From Sporisorium sorghi (taxonomy: Eukaryota; Basidiomycota; Ustilaginomycetes; Ustilaginales; Ustilaginaceae), in the NCBI GenBank assembly GCA_023212695.1, contig JALCCG010000266.1, positions 1 to 28,664 of the forward strand: a stretch of DNA of 28,664 bases, written 5' to 3'. The position numbers and the translations under genes are program-made. The notes beneath the pieces are model-generated. The model ran no database searches, had not been told where the DNA came from, and saw only the letters and a program-made list of their open reading frames with translations. Positions 26,371-28,664 of this stretch are shown piece by piece (position 1 is the first letter of the stretch; every line of letters starts with the position of its first letter).

Positions 26371-28664
26371 CTAGAACTCAAAATCAATGGTCCAATCCGA
26401 GATGATGGCCACCGCTGGGTCTTTGATCACGAGCTCCGACGCCGTGTTGGAGCCCAGCCCGAACGCACTGCCTTTGCTAGACGCGCTCGTGCCGCTCTTC
26501 CAAGTCCACTCAATACCAGACGCCTGATCTTGACCATGGATGCGCTGCCCGTTGACCTTGACCGACTTGGGTTCCTTTTCCAAGCCGAGCACCACCACCT
26601 TGGACACGCGCACGCCTTGCACCGAGGCGGCGAACTCGTTCTTCTCCTGGTAAGCACGCAGCTGCTTGCTGTCTCCCAGAACCAAGTCGGCATCCGCCAT
26701 CTTGACCGCAGCCTCGTCGGTGCTTCGCAACGAATGCATGCCCGATGCGCTGTCTCGTGTCCACTCGAAGCGGCGCCATACGAACTGTCCCTCCTCGAAG
26801 TCGTACGTCTGTCCGTCATCCAGGTACAGGCTGCCCTCGGCAAGCACGCTGTTCGAGCCGCTCTTTCCTCTACGCTCGTGCTTGTCCAAAGCAATGATCA
26901 GGGTGAACGGATCCGTACGCCCCAGCTCCGCTGCCCGCCTAGCTCGCTCTCGCAGTGGAAGAATCGATCCACCACGCTGAAGTAGCGGCAACTGCTCGGT
27001 CAGTGGCGCAGGCACAGTCACGCTGCGGCCACGCTCTGCACCCTGATACACTTCGTGCGTAAAGTAGTTGTAGTAGGGGCGGTCTTCGGCCAGATACACT
27101 TGGACCGAATCCACGTCCTTGTCCACCGCGGGACGCACCAGCAGGCCCGAGTCGCCGATGTAGTATTGCGTATCAATATCAAAGCCCTCGGGATCGTTGG
27201 GGAACATCAAGTACTGCGGGCGCAGCACAGGCATGCCCGTCACCGCATTGTCCTTGAACGCAGTGTACCACATGGGAAGCATCTGGTATCGCAGCTTGAT
27301 CAGGTCCCTGACCGCACTTCGAAGCGGCTCCTCCAAAAGGTATGGCTCTCGCCTCTTGGTGTCGATATGCGCATGTGCACGGAAGAAGGGCTCAAAGATG
27401 CCCGCCTGATACCAGCGTACGAGCATGTCCGGCGGAGGGTTGCCAAAGAAGCCACCGATATCAGCGCCGCAGAAGCTCATTCCGCCGATGTTGTTGGCCA
27501 GGATCATGGGCACGCTCACCGCCAAGTGCTCCCACGTGCCCAGATTATCGCCTGTCCAGATGGCACCGTACTTTTGAGTGCCCACCCACCAGGCGCGCGA
27601 GAGCACAAACGGTCGACGCGGCTTGCCGCCACCCAGCGAGGCAGGCACCGACAGCTCGCGATCGCGAAGTCCGCGTGCGGTCTGGTTGTGGAAGAGGATG
27701 CCGTTGATGTTGTGCAAGTCTCGATGTTCCCATCCGCCGGCGTGGATCACATCCTTGGGCGAGGTGATTTCGGGACCGTTGAAGATGGCAGGCTCGTTCA
27801 TGTCGTTCCAGACGAACACGTTGCGGGCGTTGGCGCGGATCTTGCCCGTGAGCTTGCTTCCTGCCAGCGAGAACTGGTCGGCCCACCACTGCCAGCTTGC
27901 GGGCTCAAACATGTCGAGCCAGCTGGCGCTCCCGCTCCAGCACCAACCTTCGTACTCGCCCTTGCGGTCCGAGTCCTTGACGAGCAACTTTTTGTCCTGC
28001 GCCTCAGCGTAGAGCCAGTAGTCGCGGGTTCGCTTGAGATGCGGATCGATGATGACGACGAGCTTGCGTCCTTTGTCGTCGAGCGCCTTGACCATACCCT
28101 CGGGATCCTTGAACGCTTTTTCATCCCAGACGCCGTACATGTGGTCCTTGCTATATTCGATGTCGAGCCACATGACGTCCATGGGAATATCCTCATCGTC
28201 GAAGCGTTGGCTGACGTCCTTGACATCCGAGTCGGTGAGATAGTTCCAACGACATTGGTGATAGCCGATGGCAAAGTACTGAGGCAAGACGGTGCGACCG
28301 ACCAACTTTGTGAAGTGAGCCATGTTGGTCTGAGCATCAGCAGAGGTGAAGATAAAGAGGTCGAGGATGCCGGATTCCGAGAAGAAGTGCGAGTGCGAGT
28401 CGACGTCGGAGGACTTGGAAGAAGAAGATTTCGACTTGTGCAGATCAATCCAGGTCTCTGCACCGTTGAGCCAGAAGACGCTGACGGCTCGGTCCTTGCT
28501 CTGCGCGTGCAACACGGGGACACTGCCGTAGAGGCTCATGGGCGAGTTGTAGTCGTACTCGAATACGTCGGTGTTCATGAGTCGGTAGGGTTCGTTGAAG
28601 CGATCCTTCTCATCTTGGGCAGCGGTACGACCAACAGGAGCCCTTGTTGAGCGCAGAGAGAGGG
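26371..28664 (-). CDS. ROT2: Glucosidase II catalytic alpha subunit (GH31), 5' part missing
   Basis: This ER enzyme removes the two inner alpha-1,3-linked glucoses from N-glycans during glycoprotein folding, working with a beta subunit that carries the retention signal. The window holds the last 763 residues; the frame stays open to the right edge, so the signal peptide and N-terminal 150-250 residues lie outside. Visible GH31 features: PYRLMNTDVFEYDYNSPMSL near the edge, the IGYHQCRWNY segment, nucleophile Asp in WNDMNEPAIF (codon 27802-27804), acid/base Asp in WTGDNLGTW (codon 27547-27549), FCGADIGGFFGNP, and the C-terminal beta domains (LYLDDGQTYDFEEG). These are typical of glucosidase II rather than acid maltase. 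The stop is 207 nt upstream of the SLD3 start on the same strand. The ATG at 28578 is internal, not the start, since conserved sequence continues upstream of it. Confidence 0.93.
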   Translation of the reverse strand, partial: LSLRSTRAPVGRTAAQDEKDRFNEPYRLMNTDVFEYDYNSPMSLYGSVPVLHAQSKDRAVSVFWLNGAETWIDLHKSKSSSSKSSDVDSHSHFFSESGILDLFIFTSADAQTNMAHFTKLVGRTVLPQYFAIGYHQCRWNYLTDSDVKDVSQRFDDEDIPMDVMWLDIEYSKDHMYGVWDEKAFKDPEGMVKALDDKGRKLVVIIDPHLKRTRDYWLYAEAQDKKLLVKDSDRKGEYEGWCWSGSASWLDMFEPASWQWWADQFSLAGSKLTGKIRANARNVFVWNDMNEPAIFNGPEITSPKDVIHAGGWEHRDLHNINGILFHNQTARGLRDRELSVPASLGGGKPRRPFVLSRAWWVGTQKYGAIWTGDNLGTWEHLAVSVPMILANNIGGMSFCGADIGGFFGNPPPDMLVRWYQAGIFEPFFRAHAHIDTKRREPYLLEEPLRSAVRDLIKLRYQMLPMWYTAFKDNAVTGMPVLRPQYLMFPNDPEGFDIDTQYYIGDSGLLVRPAVDKDVDSVQVYLAEDRPYYNYFTHEVYQGAERGRSVTVPAPLTEQLPLLQRGGSILPLRERARRAAELGRTDPFTLIIALDKHERRGKSGSNSVLAEGSLYLDDGQTYDFEEGQFVWRRFEWTRDSASGMHSLRSTDEAAVKMADADLVLGDSKQLRAYQEKNEFAASVQGVRVSKVVVLGLEKEPKSVKVNGQRIHGQDQASGIEWTWKSGTSASSKGSAFGLGSNTASELVIKDPAVAIISDWTIDFEF

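Noticed and set aside
27055..28650. Open frame of 531 codons on the plus strand
   Set aside because: It is antisense to the GH31 catalytic domain and carries no domain signature.

Overview
The window looks like nuclear DNA from a basidiomycete of the smut type (Ustilaginomycotina, probably Ustilaginaceae). The evidence is moderately GC-rich coding sequence, gene-dense layout, short introns of 78-107 nt with GTAAGT/GTGCGT donors and CTGAC/CTAAC branch sites, and fungal-specific proteins (SFC1-type carrier, Bud4, Sld3, cerevisin-type protease). The assignment is from memory of these families; no species can be named from the sequence alone.

I find nine protein genes, eight on the minus strand and one (PRB1-like protease) on the plus strand. 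From left to right: KAP104/transportin (431-3303, 1 intron); a four-RRM RNA-binding protein of the MRN1/fission-yeast Nrd1 family (4594-6747); mitochondrial succinate-fumarate carrier SFC1 (7939-8973, 1 intron); a cerevisin-like subtilase (11754-13373, +); chaperonin subunit CCT8 (13899-15566); mitochondrial tRNA-modification enzyme MTO1 (15958-18197, 1 intron); anillin-like Bud4 (18778-23034); the replication-initiation factor Sld3 (23982-26163, 1 intron); and the glucosidase II alpha subunit (26371 to beyond the right edge, 5' end missing). Four genes were only complete after joining exons across introns: the first exons of KAP104 and SFC1, the last exon of MTO1, and the Sld3 exon pair.

The genes are mostly housekeeping and do not form one pathway. 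KAP104 imports RNA-binding proteins; CCT8 folds actin and tubulin; MTO1 and SFC1 act in mitochondria; glucosidase II acts in the ER; PRB1 is a vacuolar or secreted protease. Bud4 and Sld3 are adjacent cell-cycle genes. I see no mobile element, CRISPR, rRNA, tRNA or secondary-metabolite cluster.

The most interesting non-coding signals are: a cluster of three ACGCG (MBF/DSC1/E2F-like) cores packed just upstream of the Sld3 start; recurrent long A/T homopolymers, two of which form A-tracts about 150 nt after the stop codons of MTO1 and SLD3; a run of twelve tandem ATG triplets upstream of the MRN1-like gene; and an unusually large 2.78-kb divergent region between SFC1 and PRB1 with two adjacent inverted repeats. 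I did not find a convincing novel multi-gene system; the window is mainly an ordinary fungal chromosomal segment.
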